Shown here piece after piece: positions 34,676-45,600 of a stretch of 64,000 nt of DNA (positions within the stretch are counted from its first letter, which is position 1; each line of letters begins with the position of its first letter). A program made the position numbers and the translations under genes. The stretch is from Aquatica leii (Eukaryota; Arthropoda; Insecta; Coleoptera; Lampyridae), in the NCBI GenBank assembly GCA_035610365.1, contig CM069432.1, positions 22,878,354-22,942,353 on the forward strand. Direction: 5' to 3'. A model generated the notes under the pieces. That model was given only the letters and a program-made list of their open reading frames with translations, was not told where the DNA came from and made no database searches.

Positions 34676-35126
34676 TTAAGCATATTGCAATATTGCAACG
34701 TAATTCTGGCCATTAAGACGTTTTTGCAATGTTTTAAGAATGTGAATATATCTTTCGTAAAACGTTGAAAAACACATTTCAAAAATGTTCCTTTGTTGAT
34801 TGGGGTATATAACTGATCAAACGTAGTGGTTCTCTGATGCGTTTTCAGTTTTTCTTTTACTACCCAGAACAAGCGTAAAGGCTTTGGCGCTACGGGGCAG
34901 TAAAAATGCTTTACGCAATTTTTAGCACACGTAACGTACTTTCTGTGGTGCTACTGAAACGCGTTGGCCTTTATCGTCAACACTGATTATTAACCCGACA
35001 TCTGCACATCGTAACCTGTTCTCCGTAGTGTTATTTCCCACGTTCCTTCCGTCACATCATACCAATAGCATTAAAAAAAGAGCTCTGTAGTATCTTAATC
35101 CACTCTTTGATCACCATGACCTACAA

Positions 35127-35580
35127 TTGAACCGCATGGTAAACCAAACCAGTTTTAATTATCAGATTGATTGCAGTTACATACCCGCAGTAAGAGCATC
35201 AAACCGTAGAACACAAAAAATATCTCTCATCAATACACTTTTTAAAAAAGCAGTGAGAATTACTGACAAAAAACTTAGACCAGAAATCAAGCATTTATTA
35301 AAGGCACTTTCGTAACTCGACGTACACATCAAAGGTAACTATAAACTAAAGTGCAAGGGAAGAAGTATTCTGTGCAGGATTATTAAACATCAAAACGCCT
35401 GCAACTTAAGCGCACAGGCAAATGTGAAGTACTTCAACATCTGCATGATAATGGTGATTACCAAATTGACTACAAAAACGATATTAGCAAGAAGCAGAAA
35501 CTACCACAAACCAATAATATGCAAATATCTAGAAATAATGAAAAACCCCAATAAGAAAAAGATTATAAAAATCACATGAG
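35127..35580 (+). pseudogene. possible degraded retroelement (Penelope-like?)
   Basis: A short open stretch encodes 'FKKAVRITDKKLRPEIKHLL' and is followed by further Lys-rich phrases with stops. The phrase resembles the post-RT region of Penelope-like elements, but similarity is weak and no RT core is present. Confidence 0.25.
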
Positions 35581-36101
35581 TCGAGTTATTTTTATTCTTT
35601 TATATTGTTTATATTACTTTAGCTGTCTGTTGAATGCGGTTCAGAAATGGAAAAAATACAAAAAATTGTTGCCGAAATTTGCAGAAAGATAAAAAAATTC
35701 TACTATTCTACGACTAAAAAACTTAAAAAAAGAATCGTAAAAGTCTTTTACGTCATTTTATGTATTAATAACTAACTTTTAAAGAATTATTTTAAAATGC
35801 TGTGTAATCAATACTTTACTATCACGGTAAGTTTGAGTCGAGTCCCTTTATAACTGGTAACTTAGACACAGCCAGCATAATGTTTATATATGCTTCCATA
35901 AAGTAATAAATTATTACATAAATTCGCAATTACAGTTAAAAATAGAATTATCTATGTTTACATTTATAATCAAATAAAAATTATACGAGCCGAAATAAAT
36001 TCTCGATTACAAATTTGTATTAAATTGGTAGGTTATGAAACAAAAAACAGCAATAAACTTGAAAACATTGACAACAAACTAATGGATCCAAAAAGAAATT
36101 A
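35581..36101. other. 5' flank of the LanC-like gene
   Basis: AT-rich. A short upstream ORF (MDPKRN) starts at 36082, just before the main ATG. No TATA box or initiator could be placed with confidence. Confidence 0.4.
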
Positions 36102-37388
36102 ATGAAGAATTTTGCGAAGTTACTAAACATTTTTGGGAAAAAACAGGAAGTAAAAACGAAAATGCCCCCGTCACGCTTTTTTCCTAATGCTTGCAAAGAT
36201 TACGATGCTGGTAATTTCGAAATTGGCCAACAGCATATAATAACTGAAGTCCACAATATGATCGATAACATTACTGCTAATTTGAAACCTGTACAATTAA
36301 ATGGCGAAGACGGGTTGTATTTGGGAACAGCCGGTATTGCATACATGTTTTATCATCTAAGTAAAATCTCTACATTTCAAAGTCATTCGAGCGCATTTAT
36401 AGACAATGCTACCGAGTACTTACAACCATCCCTGGCTGTCGCCCAAAAGTATGCCTGCAGTGTAAAAGATGTGCCATCGTTTTTATTAGGAAATTGTGGC
36501 ATATATGCAATAGCCTCCGTAATTTATCACGTAACAAAAAACAAAGAACAAAGCGATTACTTTAGAAATTTGTTTTACGAAGCTGGAAATACGTGTAAGG
36601 AAATACAATTCTTAGATTGTGGTTCAGACGAATTGTTCGTAGGACGTGCTGGTTATCTTTGTGCTGCATTGTGGTTGGCCAAAGAAACTAATACAGAACT
36701 TAAGTTACAAGATTTGTATGATATATGTCATGTGATGGTTGCTTCAGGTCGTAAATATGCAACGCTGCATCACAGTGATTGTGCTTTAATGTACGCTTAT
36801 TATGATGTAGAGTATGTTGGAGCTGCTCATGGTTTGTGCTCCATTCTACAAGTTTTATTGAGCGTACCTGGGTATTTAGATGCAAACTCGGGAGATGCGA
36901 AACATGTTAAATCTGCTGTGGATTACTTATTAGACATTCAAGATGCTGAAGGCAACTTTCCAGCTGCAATAAATGAAGTTACAAGAAAAAACGAATTACT
37001 TCATTGGTGTCACGGTGCTCCGGGGATTATTTATTTAATGGCCAAAGCATACCTAACTTGGACAGAAGATAAATACTTACAATCGTGTAAAAAAATGGGG
37101 GAGATTGTGTGGCGGAAAGGACTACTGAAGAAAGGTCCTGGGTTGTGTCATGGCATTGCCGGAAACGCTTATGTTTTTTTGCTACTGTACAGATTAACAA
37201 ACGAGCAGAAATACCTTCACAGGGCTAATGTCTTTGCACAGTTTATGGAAACTGAAGATTTTAAACGTCAAGCACGAGTGCCTGATAACCCGTTCAGTTT
37301 ATTCGAAGGAATTGCTGGAACAGTTTGTTTCTTGGGTGATTTAACAATGCCATCACAAGCAGCTTTTCCGTTCTTCAATGTGTTTTAA
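36102..37388 (+). CDS. LanC-like protein (LANCL family), intact and intronless, 428 aa
   Basis: One uninterrupted ORF. The protein shows the seven-fold helical repeat of the LanC family with GxxG-type turns ('DGLYLGTAGIAYMFYHLSK', 'YVGAAHGLCSILQV', 'FEGIAGTVCFLGD'). The zinc-binding Cys of 'HWCHGAPGII' and the Cys-His pair of 'GPGLCHGIAGNAYV' are present. Eukaryotic LANCL proteins bind zinc and glutathione and add glutathione to dehydrated Ser/Thr residues in damaged proteins. The length fits the family. The start at 36102 gives a basic N-terminal extension; a second ATG at 36162 begins 'MPPSRFFPNACKDYDAG', closer to the usual LANCL start. An ATTAAA at 37441 can serve as poly(A) signal. It is the only complete single-exon host gene here. 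Confidence 0.95.
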   Translation: MKNFAKLLNIFGKKQEVKTKMPPSRFFPNACKDYDAGNFEIGQQHIITEVHNMIDNITANLKPVQLNGEDGLYLGTAGIAYMFYHLSKISTFQSHSSAFIDNATEYLQPSLAVAQKYACSVKDVPSFLLGNCGIYAIASVIYHVTKNKEQSDYFRNLFYEAGNTCKEIQFLDCGSDELFVGRAGYLCAALWLAKETNTELKLQDLYDICHVMVASGRKYATLHHSDCALMYAYYDVEYVGAAHGLCSILQVLLSVPGYLDANSGDAKHVKSAVDYLLDIQDAEGNFPAAINEVTRKNELLHWCHGAPGIIYLMAKAYLTWTEDKYLQSCKKMGEIVWRKGLLKKGPGLCHGIAGNAYVFLLLYRLTNEQKYLHRANVFAQFMETEDFKRQARVPDNPFSLFEGIAGTVCFLGDLTMPSQAAFPFFNVF

Positions 37389-37760
37389 AGCTTCATGTGT
37401 CGATAGAACATGATTTTATGTATATTTTTCTGTTTTATTTATTAAAGATTATTTTTTACTTAAGCAGATTAAATTTAGTTTTTAATTTATTACTATCAAC
37501 TAACTAAACTAATTTTTAATAAACTAACTACTAAAATGTTACGATATGTATGATTACGTACGTTCTTATACTTCTGACTAAACTCGGTTCAGTTCAGTTT
37601 CATACATGTTTATTTGCTTTTTCAATATTGAACATTTCTAAAGCTTAATCATATATGATAACAATATATGCTTAAATAACCCCATTGGATCGGTTTTCCA
37701 CCTCCGAGGTTCCTCTTTGGTTTCTAAATTTTCCGTTGGGTTGAATATTTTATTCTAACT
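37389..37760. other. 3' UTR of the LanC-like gene and spacer
   Basis: AT-rich with the ATTAAA signal at 37441-37446. No further gene is seen until the antisense non-LTR remnant. Confidence 0.6.
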
Positions 37761-37764
37761 TAAT

Positions 37765-39715
37765 TTAGACACACTTTGGCCGCTTGTGCCTAAGCATGTC
37801 ATCTCGATCGTAGTCCCAAAGTCGTCGGATGAGTGGGTTGGGTAGAACCGCGAGGTCTGCTTGGAGCGCAGATGCGGATTTACGGAAGAAATCTGCGACC
37901 ATCGGGATGTCGAGTTCTTGGTGGAACCGGTCTGTTCGGAAGAACCATGGGGCGTCTGCGATCATTCGAAGCATCTTATTTATAGAACATCTGAATTCGG
38001 GTGGTGTGGGTTTTTACAGCGTAGAACCATACTTGGGCTGCGTAGGTCATGGAAGAGCGAATGATCATCGTGTAGATGAGGAGTTTGTTGTCGAGGCGAC
38101 TGTTGCGGCACAACCAGCAGACGGAAGAGGCTAGCTTCTGGATGATGTGGGATTTCCAGAGAAGTTTTTTGTCCAGGGTGAGATCGAGGTATTTAGTCTC
38201 GTTTACCCAGGGGACGTCGTTGCCTTTGATGTGGAGGCGGTGTGTGGGAGCAATGTTCCTTCGGTTGAAAAGGTTGGCGGCGCTTTTGGTGGGATTGACT
38301 TGTATTCTCCAGTCGTACCAGTTGTCTAGTGACGTGAAGGACTTCGGGTACTGTGAATGGCGGGTATCGGTGGCTTGTTCTTGTTTTTTAAGGTGTTGGG
38401 GATGATTTAGGGACTAGGGTTTGTCGCTGCGTTGAGGGCTCTTTAGTCATCTGGGTGGCAGGTGTGTTGCCGTCTGCGGATTTTCTCTGATCTGATCGCG
38501 AATGTGAAGTGGTAGTTGAAGCAGGATTTTGTGATAGATTTTGAGGCTTTTGATAAGTTCAGTGAAATTGTCAACCGCGGCTTGGAGTTGTGGGACGTTT
38601 TCGATTACCTGAACTTTTGTGATTAGTCAGCTGGTCTAGAATTGGAAGGATGACCACAGGGTAATGTTCTTTTTGAACTGGAAATTGCCGTTATCAGCTT
38701 GATCACCGAGTTGTAGAAGCACGGGCTCGTGGTCAGAACTGAGGTCGGAAACGGTTGTTAGATCGTGAAGTAACCTAACGTTGTTGAAAATTGCTATATT
38801 GATAACGTCTGGAAGTTCGTTATAAGGATGGATGGTGGGTTCGTAGGGTCCATCTACGACAAAATTTCGGATGATGGCGAGGTCATGCAGGAGTCAACCA
38901 TTGCGGCTCGTTTTTCTGCTGTGCCAGTCTGGATGTTTCGCGTTGAGGTCTCCTGCGAAAATAGTGGGAGTTCTGGCGTTAAAAATTGCGTTTAAATCTG
39001 ACGTCTTTGGTTGGCGGGATGTAGGCGATATCAGTCATATCGAATATTGTCTTGGCCTGCGGGGTTTTTCTAACCTGGACTAGAAGCAGCGGCGTTGGTC
39101 ACTTGGACCGTCCTGAGATCATCTGCGTAATCTTGATGACTTCCACACCTTTGCGACGAAGGTAGGTGGCGGTGGCATAGATCGACGAGTTGCATTGAGG
39201 CATCCCTCAGATCACGGCTTTCAGCGGTTAGTCTCCCTTAAGCTGATACGAGTGGAAGTCTTGACGGGCTTCTTCTAGAACGTGCGTCGCTATGCGAAAG
39301 CTTTCGGGCGTGGCGACGTGGATAACGACCCCGCTCCGGGTTGTCTTTGCTCAGGAAACGTCTACGTTATTGTCTTGCAAGGTCTGCATCGCTTTACCGT
39401 AGTCTTTCTGGTCCATTTCTTCTTCGTTGGCGGATTCGGCAACGGGTTCGGTGGTGGACACTTTGGCTATTTTTCGACGATGGGAGCGGCGGCGGGTTTA
39501 GTGCGCCTGGTCTTCGCTGGAATCTCAGTTGCCTCCGGGCATACCGGCGAGTCATCTGGCTTCTCCACACAAGAGGGAGACTCGGCGGACAGTTGCTTCT
39601 TCTTCTTTAGCTGCTGCGGAGCTAGGCGCGATGTTAGTAGTGCGAGAAGCAAACGGTCTAACTTCTCAATCATCTCGGGATCCCGGGTGCGTTTCGTCCT
39701 ACGGGCGAAACGCAC
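37765..39715 (-). pseudogene. Jockey-type non-LTR element, internally deleted (ORF1, endonuclease, RT tail)
   Basis: Minus strand from 39715: a Lys-rich ORF1 N-terminus, then the pre-knuckle domain ('MQTLQDNNVDV', 'TTRSGVVIHVATPESFRIAT', 'LLLVQVRKTPQAKTIFDMTD') to about 39050. The zinc knuckles and endonuclease start are deleted. The endonuclease resumes with 'TIFAGDLNAKHPDWHS' (about 38950) and ends 'SDLSSDHEPVLLQLG' (38720), keeping Asp/Asn and SDH motifs. A linker leads to a second deletion that removes the RT core. The RT C-terminus continues 'WRIQVNPTKSAANLF', 'KYLDLTLDKKLLWKSHI' and ends at 37765. Clearly different from the element at 21663. Confidence 0.75.
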
Positions 39716-39727
39716 CCGGGATCCCGA
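39675..39727. repeat. 22-bp perfect inverted repeat with 9-nt loop
   Basis: Positions 39675-39696 and 39706-39727 are perfect reverse complements (GC-rich arms with CGGGATCCCGGGTGCG), loop TCCTACGGG. It sits exactly where the minus-strand Jockey-type element and the plus-strand R1-type element meet 5' to 5'. A second near-palindrome, CCGATTG...CAATCGG, follows at 39733-39756. Confidence 0.85.
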
Positions 39728-40135
39728 ATTAACCGATTGACTGAGTCAGCAATCGGATTACCGAAGCCCCTAGCGGAAAGCAACGACTTCGGGCCTTGTT
39801 TCAAGGATGACTCCCGAAGAACGTGGAACGCAAGGAATCGGGGAGCTTGCCTTCACCGGCCGTCTCGCGAGTAGCAAACCTCTATAAAATAACTCCTAAC
39901 CAGAGCTGTGTTTCGTGGCAAAGGTGGATATGTTCTAGGGTGTAAGGACAGTAACGGCAAACCTCGAGGCACCTGGCGCACCTCGTTGTATATAGCCTTG
40001 TCGGGATATGAGCGTATGCCCGGTAGACCGATAGATCGTCTCTAAAATCAAAACCGCATATGGATCATAATTTTAAAACCGCAGAGGAGCAGAAGGGTGA
40101 TGAGAAGTGAGTAGTAGTAGAAGCTGAGAAGGAAG

Positions 40136-41478
40136 TTGAGGTTGCTGCGAAAGCAGCAAGGGGTGAAGTCGCCGACTCAAGTGGAGGTTGAGGGCGCACA
40201 ACCACTTGCAGGGAGTAGTAGACTGCAAGTGCCGAAAAAGACCCGAAAGGGTGGTAGCACGGCCTCGAGCGGAGTATCGGGACCTGTCAGCCGAAGCAGC
40301 TCCGTTGCCAGCTCAAAGCGAGCACGCACGGACAGCGAGGGTGACACGGAACCCATCGCCCAGAATGATGAGCTATTTAAGATGCGGGAGATCGGGTCCG
40401 AATTGAGAAAATTCCTCTTAACGGAGGCCAAAAAAGTCTCCAAGATGGCTTGTATGAACGTTTTGTCGACGGTGAGCAGGTACGAGGACCTGTTCATCAG
40501 GGCAATGATTGAGAATGCTACCCTTAAGGGTCAGCTGAGCGAATGTAGGGAGAACAGAGGTGTTGCTGAACAGGGTGAAGTTAAAAGGACGTATGCTAGT
40601 GTTGTGAGCCCCCCTGGTAGTACCAGTGTTGGTAGGCCTAGTGAAAGTGGACGCTTAGCTTTCAGGCTGGCTCCTAAGCCGGTGGAAGTCAAAGCGGCGG
40701 TGCAAATGGGTCCTCAAAGGAGGAAAGCTTTGAATGTGATTGTCGTGCGTGTCACGGCAGATGAGAATGCGGAGGTGATTAAGGACAAGCTCTTTAAGAG
40801 CGTGAGGCCTGAGTTGCCCGATCTAAGGGTCGTGGCTCTCAGACGTGTGAAAGGAGGGGTATGGTCGAGACCCAGTCTTCTGGGGAACTCGATAGTTTGA
40901 GAGCATCGGGTGCCTGTGAGAGAGCGGTGCTGCGTGTTGACGCGCCGAGAAGTGTTGGACCTCAGGTCCTCATGTTTGACGTGCCAAAAGCGCAGTCGGT
41001 CGATGAGGTTCTTGTCAAAGAGATCTTTGACAAAAATGTTAAGGAGTCTGGTGTCTGCTCAGAAGCTGAGTTTGAGCTGGCGGCGAGGGTTAGGACGAAG
41101 ATGAAGGTCAGGGGTGAGGAAGGAAAGGTGAATGTCGTTATGGAGGTTCTCGGAGTAGTGGCGGAACTCTTTTATAGGATGGGGCGCGTCTTTGTCGGCT
41201 GGGAGAGCTGTAGGGTAAGAGAGCATGTGGGAGTTGTGCGGTGCTTTAAGTGCCACGCTTACGACCACGTGCGTCGCAAATGCAAGGAGCCTGAGCGAAT
41301 GTGTCTGAAGTGTGGCGAGGTAGGCCATGTGGCTTCTTCGTGCGAGAATGATGTTTGTTGTCGAAATTGTAAGGTCAGGGGACTGAAGGCTGATCATAGT
41401 GTCATGTCTGAAGTGTGCCCTGAGTATGAGAGGAGGGTGGCGCGTGCTAGAGAGAGGGGATTGGATGTTGATGCGTGA
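40136..41478 (+). pseudogene. R1-type ORF1 (gag-like, three zinc knuckles)
   Basis: The frame of 40136-40900 gives a Ser/Arg-rich N-terminus and a helical segment ('NDELFKMREIGSELRKFLLT'). One frameshift near 40850 leads to 40861-41478, with the conserved pre-knuckle region and CCHC motifs 'CFKCHAYDHVRRKC', 'CLKCGEVGHVASSC' and a third in 'CCRNCKVRGLKADHSVMSEVC'. Such proteins package the element RNA. The end of ORF1 runs into ORF2, whose start is deleted. Confidence 0.85.
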
Positions 41479-42217
41479 GAAAGGTCTGCAGGTCATTGTC
41501 TTGCAGGAGCCTTTCGTGCGTGAGGGTAGGGTTGTTGGTCTCCCGGTTGATGCTGTAGAATACTTGAGCCTGGACGGAGGATCGGCGGTTGTTGTCGACG
41601 ATTCCTCTTTACAGGCTATGATGGTGACGAGGTTGACTGACGAGCGTGGTGTCTGTGTGCAGTTAAGGAAGGGAGAGATTGAGGTGTTTGTGGTCTCTGT
41701 GTACTGTCGGTATGGTAGTCCTATGCAACCATATTTGGCGTACATTAGACAGGTATGTAACACGCTGACAGGTTGTGCTTTTCTGATTGGAATGGACGCA
41801 AATGCTGCATCTCTCATGTGGTGCAGTAAGTTGCGCGAACGTGCCATAGACCATGATGAAAGGGCGGAATGCTTGGAGGAATGCTTGACAGATGCAAGGT
41901 TGTGTGTTGTCAATAAGCACAGTCGGACGTTTACCTATAGCGGCCCGGCTGGCGAAAGTGACATAGATGTTACAGTTGTGAGTGAATGTTGGGCCGATCT
42001 CTTTGAGACGGAGTGGATGGTGCATGAAGACTGGGTCGGTATTAGCGATCACAACGCTATATCGATCACGGTCAAATATGCTAGACAGGAGCGAGTCTCT
42101 TTGAATGAAACTCGTTGGTGTAGTCGGAACGTTGATTGGAATGCCTTATGTCTTGAAGCTGAATGTGGACTGTTCGGTGGAAGATTTCTCTACCCTGACA
42201 GTTCCGGTTATGTATGA
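41470..42217 (+). pseudogene. R1-type ORF2, APE-like endonuclease
   Basis: Begins at 'GLQVIVLQEPFVREGRVVGL' (the Glu of LQEP is the metal ligand). It includes 'GMDANAAS', 'SDIDVTVVSE' and 'WVGISDHNAISI' with the Asp-His pair. The first 20-30 residues with the Asn ligand are missing. The frame breaks at 42217 in the linker to RT. Confidence 0.85.
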
Positions 42218-42407
42218 TAAGTTCCTTGGTTGGGTTAGATAGTCCTGCGATTGTCTACTCAAGAAGAGGAACTGTGTACGTAAGCGGAAGATGGTTAGGT
42301 GGTGGTGTGACGAGCTAGACAGATTGAAGAGAAGCGTAAGAGTTGCGAGAAAGAAGTACCAGCGTGTAAGAAAGGGTTGTGATGTTGCTGTAATTGAGCG
42401 TGCGTGA

Positions 42408-44100
42408 ATGAGGTATGGAATGCTTAGACGTGAGTACATGAGGAGTATTCGTGAGCAAAAGAAGCGCAATTGGAAAGAGTTTGTGGACGTTGAGGGGAAT
42501 GCGAATGCTTGGGGGCAAGTCTATAAGACTTGTCGCGGTAGAAAGAAGCAAATGGATTTGTGTAGTATTGTTGATGAAAAGGGGTTGACCTGGCGTGAAA
42601 GTGCGGAGAAGTTGTTAGGTGCGCAGTTTCCCTTAGATGTGGTGTATGAGGATCATGTGTATGAGCGCGTCGAGGTGACGCCAAGTGTATTCACGTTTGA
42701 TGAGCTTTGGTATGCGGTGAAGCGTCTGAGGACTGGCAAGGCCCCCGGCATCGACGGTGTTGAGCCCCTGCTGGCCAAGCGCGTGGTAGGTGAACTTGGG
42801 GCTTACTTTCTGGCGCTTGGAAACGCCTGCCTACGGTCATCTATTTTCCCGGAATCATGGAAGCAAGCGCGTGTGATTGAGGTTTTGAAAGGTCCTTGTA
42901 AGGACAAGAGTGTAGCTAGTTCGTACAGGCCGATTTGTTTATTGAGCGTTTTTGGTAAGATTCTTGAGAGAATGTTGGTGGTAGGGCTGGAGACTCTGGT
43001 GTGGCCTAGGAGCAAGAGACAGTTTGGCTTTAAGAATATTTGTGGACTTTAAAGGGGCGTTTGATAACCTCGTTTGGAGTAGTGTTATTGAGCAATTGGC
43101 TGAGGTTGGATGTAAGGAGCTAAACTTGTGGAAGGATTACTTCAAGGAGCGTATTATTTGGCTCCAGAGAGTAGAAGATGTTGTGGAGAGACGTGTGATG
43201 AAAGGATGTCCGCAGGGGTCGATTTGCGGCCCGGCGGTATGGAATATGATGATGGATGTTCTGTTGGAGAAATTGAGATATGGCGGGTGTGAATGTGTGG
43301 CCTATGCAGACGACCTGACACTTATTGTGGAAGGTACGAGCAGGGCAGCGTTGGAGAAGATGGAGCAAGAATGGTTAAATCTGATTAGTGAATGGGGATT
43401 GAGTGTCGGTGTGAGTGTTTCGCGACAGAAGACCGAGATGCTGATGATGAAGGGATCTCTCGCGGTTGCAAGACCACCGGCGATACGTCTGGAAGGCAGC
43501 CAGGTTAGTTTATCTACCTGTGTCCGCTATCTAGGCGTCTATGTCGGAGAGAGAATGAGCTTCAATTGTCACATGGAGGTCGTGAGAGGAAGGATCGTTC
43601 AGTTGAGTGGAATGATGAGACGAGTTCCCAGGAAAGAATGGGGCGTTAAAGGAGCAGCTGCTCGTGCCTGGTATCAAGGCATGATGTCGGCTTGCGCTTT
43701 GTACGCATCGAGTGTGTTGTATCGTCGTCTGAATTTTCAGAGAATAGTTGTTTTGCTGAACCGTGCGCAGAGAGTTTTCTTGTATGGGATGCTTTCGGTC
43801 TGTCGGACGGTGTCGACTGAGGCCTTACAGGTTCTCTTTGGCGTCGTTCCGTGCGACTTGGAGGCTCGTATGCGAGGTGAGTTGTATGTTGTGCGTAAGC
43901 GGATCCCGCGCGATCCGATTGATTTGTTGGGCGAGGAAGAGAGAGTTGAGAGTAGGAGGGCTGTTAAAAGGTTAATGAAGGATAGGATTCTCGCGTGTTG
44001 GCAGGATAGGTGGGATTCGTGTGAGAAAGGGAGAGTGACTTTTCGCTTCATGAGGGATGTGCTGACGGTGGATAAATGTCTATGGTTAGATATCGGTTAA
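42408..44100 (+). pseudogene. R1-type ORF2, reverse transcriptase
   Basis: 42408-43052 covers the linker and RT start ('RLRTGKAPGIDGVEP', 'SSYRPICLLSVFGKILERML'). A deletion of roughly 25 codons with a frameshift near 43040 follows. 43024-44100 covers the catalytic part: first Asp in 'IFVDFKGAFDNL', then 'KGCPQGSICGPAVWN' and 'CVAYADDLTLIVEG' (YADD at 43303). The thumb follows ('VRYLGVYVGERMSFNCHM'). More than 350 codons of the second piece are open. Confidence 0.9.
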
Positions 44101-45050
44101 GCAGTTGGTTGTTTCCTCACGGGACACGGTTGTTTCAATGGGTATCTGACTCGTATCGGTAGGGCGGAGAGTGCTTTGTGTTCGTGTAGTGTGGAGGATT
44201 AGGATTGGGAGCATGTGTTGGTGAGATGTGTGTTGTATGAGGATCTTCGTGAGAGGGCTGGTCTGAGGTTTCCCTTGGAAGGAAGTGAGGTTGGTCAGGA
44301 TCTTGGTTGGCTTTTGACTGACGAGGCGATTTGGCGGAGATTTAGGGAGTTTGCTGAGAGTGTGTTGGAACGAAAGAAAGTTGTGCCTTGAGTCTTGAGG
44401 TTTTGCGCTTGTTTGAGAAGGTGTGTGTTTCTGGAATGATGAGTAACAGTATGTAGGTAGAGAGAAGTGTAGAGTGGCTAGAGCCAGTTTATCCGTAGTC
44501 TCCTTGTGTGTAGCCTCCCTGTGCTCGCACACCGATAGACGCGGCATTTCTGACCTCAAACCAACAGGCTTGGCGAGTCTGCACAACTCTAGTCGGTTCT
44601 TGTCTGGTGGATTCCATTTGAGTACTGGCTCTGAAAAGTCCAACCGTGACTTTGTACGGTACTACGGGCGACTCGGGAGTCCCGGAACGTTGACCGCGGT
44701 CTTGGCAACGCTTGCGTGCCATACTGCGTCCTTCTGCCCGGTCATTTTGAGGATGGACTCGTAGTGGTTGTGGTTAAAGCCGCATACTGGCTAGGGCGTG
44801 AAACCCCGAACGTAGGAGCACTTTATTGCTCGGGTACCGATCTGCTTAATCGGAAGGACTTAGATAGTGGTACGTGTTATGCCGTGCTTGACAAGAGACT
44901 TGTATCTCAAAGTTAAATCGGCAGGGAGGCATTCGTAGACCGTTTACTGTGTCTCTTGCGTTGATTGAGCGTATCTCGATCCGAGGTTGCAGAAACCCGT
45001 GGTGTTTAAACCTAACGGTAGTCGCATCACGTTAAACCACACGTAAGGAT
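44101..45050 (+). other. R1-type ORF2 C-terminus and GC-rich 3' region
   Basis: The first 290 bases read on after the stop at 44098 as 'CFNGYLTRIGRAESALCSC', the start of the Cys/His motif after RT, broken again near 44199. From about 44390 the DNA is non-coding but GC-rich, unlike its right neighbour. I take it as the 3' UTR; a poly-A end was not found. Confidence 0.55.
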
Positions 45051-45054
45051 CATC

Positions 45055-45600
45055 TGTTACAAGCTTTTTGGTTTTACGAACCTGCACGGCCAACTCACAT
45101 TAGTCGGAGAGAGGGGAGGTCCACACTAAATACAGAAAAGATGTTTCAGGGCGCCAGAGCTTATCCCAAAGTAATACTTCTGTCCGCTCACAACAGAATG
45201 GTGTAGAACTTGTAACAATTCGAAGATTCGTAATCCCTCTACTCAGCTGTTCGAGTAGTCAAAAGTAATTAATAGTTAACGATAATCACAGGAGCAGGAA
45301 AGATAAAAAGAAAGATTAACAAGTATAATCGATTTAATAGTTTAACGTTGGATAATAATAGAAAATATGAGATTTAATGTTAGCAGGTAGAATTAATACC
45401 TATCACAGTTTGCTTATGCGCCAACCTTAACTTCCAAAATGAATAACAATTTGCATTAATAATTAGAAGAAACTTTGATTAAAGAGTACATAAAATTTTC
45501 TAGATTGTATCACAATCCTCCTACATAAATGCCTGTAGTATCGGCAACTCACATCACATAAGAAAAATTATATCAAAAAGGACAGCATCCAAAGTCACCG
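45055..45600 (-). repeat. LTR fragment related to the BEL LTR at 63108
   Basis: Starts TGTTACAAGCTT like 63108 and shares with it the ordered blocks TTACGAACCT, GACCAACTCAC (with variation), GTCGGAGA, AGGGGAGGT, AGGGCGCCAGA, TTCGTAATCC and AGTATCGGCAAC. Similarity fades after about 45600 but a CTTAACA at 45951 could be the other end. No pol sequence adjoins it, so it is probably a solo or fragmentary LTR. Confidence 0.65.

Larger units (their letters stand above)
33315..34804. mobile_element. non-autonomous inverted-repeat element (about 1.5 kb)
   Basis: The left end CCCAATCAGCACGGAAACGT and the right end, read in reverse complement as CCCAATCAACAAAGGAACAT, form imperfect terminal inverted repeats of about 30 bases. 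Both ends continue into similar A/T-rich sequence with AAAACGTT motifs. No ORF is present. A clear duplication was not found. A second, smaller element is nested within it. Confidence 0.5.
39730..45050 (+). mobile_element. R1-clade-like non-LTR retrotransposon (broken)
   Basis: GC-richer than the surroundings. The order is 5' non-coding region (39730-40135), ORF1 with three zinc knuckles (40136-41478), ORF2 with endonuclease (41470-42217), reverse transcriptase (42408-44100) and a C-terminal Cys/His region (44101-44390), then a long GC-rich 3' region to about 45050. Several frameshifts and small deletions, but most domains are recognisable. No 28S rRNA target sequence surrounds it, so it is not an R1 in its standard rDNA site. 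Confidence 0.8.

Noticed and set aside
44460..45050. GC-rich block considered as an rRNA fragment, because R1-type elements normally sit in 28S genes
   Set aside because: I could not match any conserved rRNA core segment, and composition continues smoothly from the R1-type ORF2; 3' UTR is the simpler reading.
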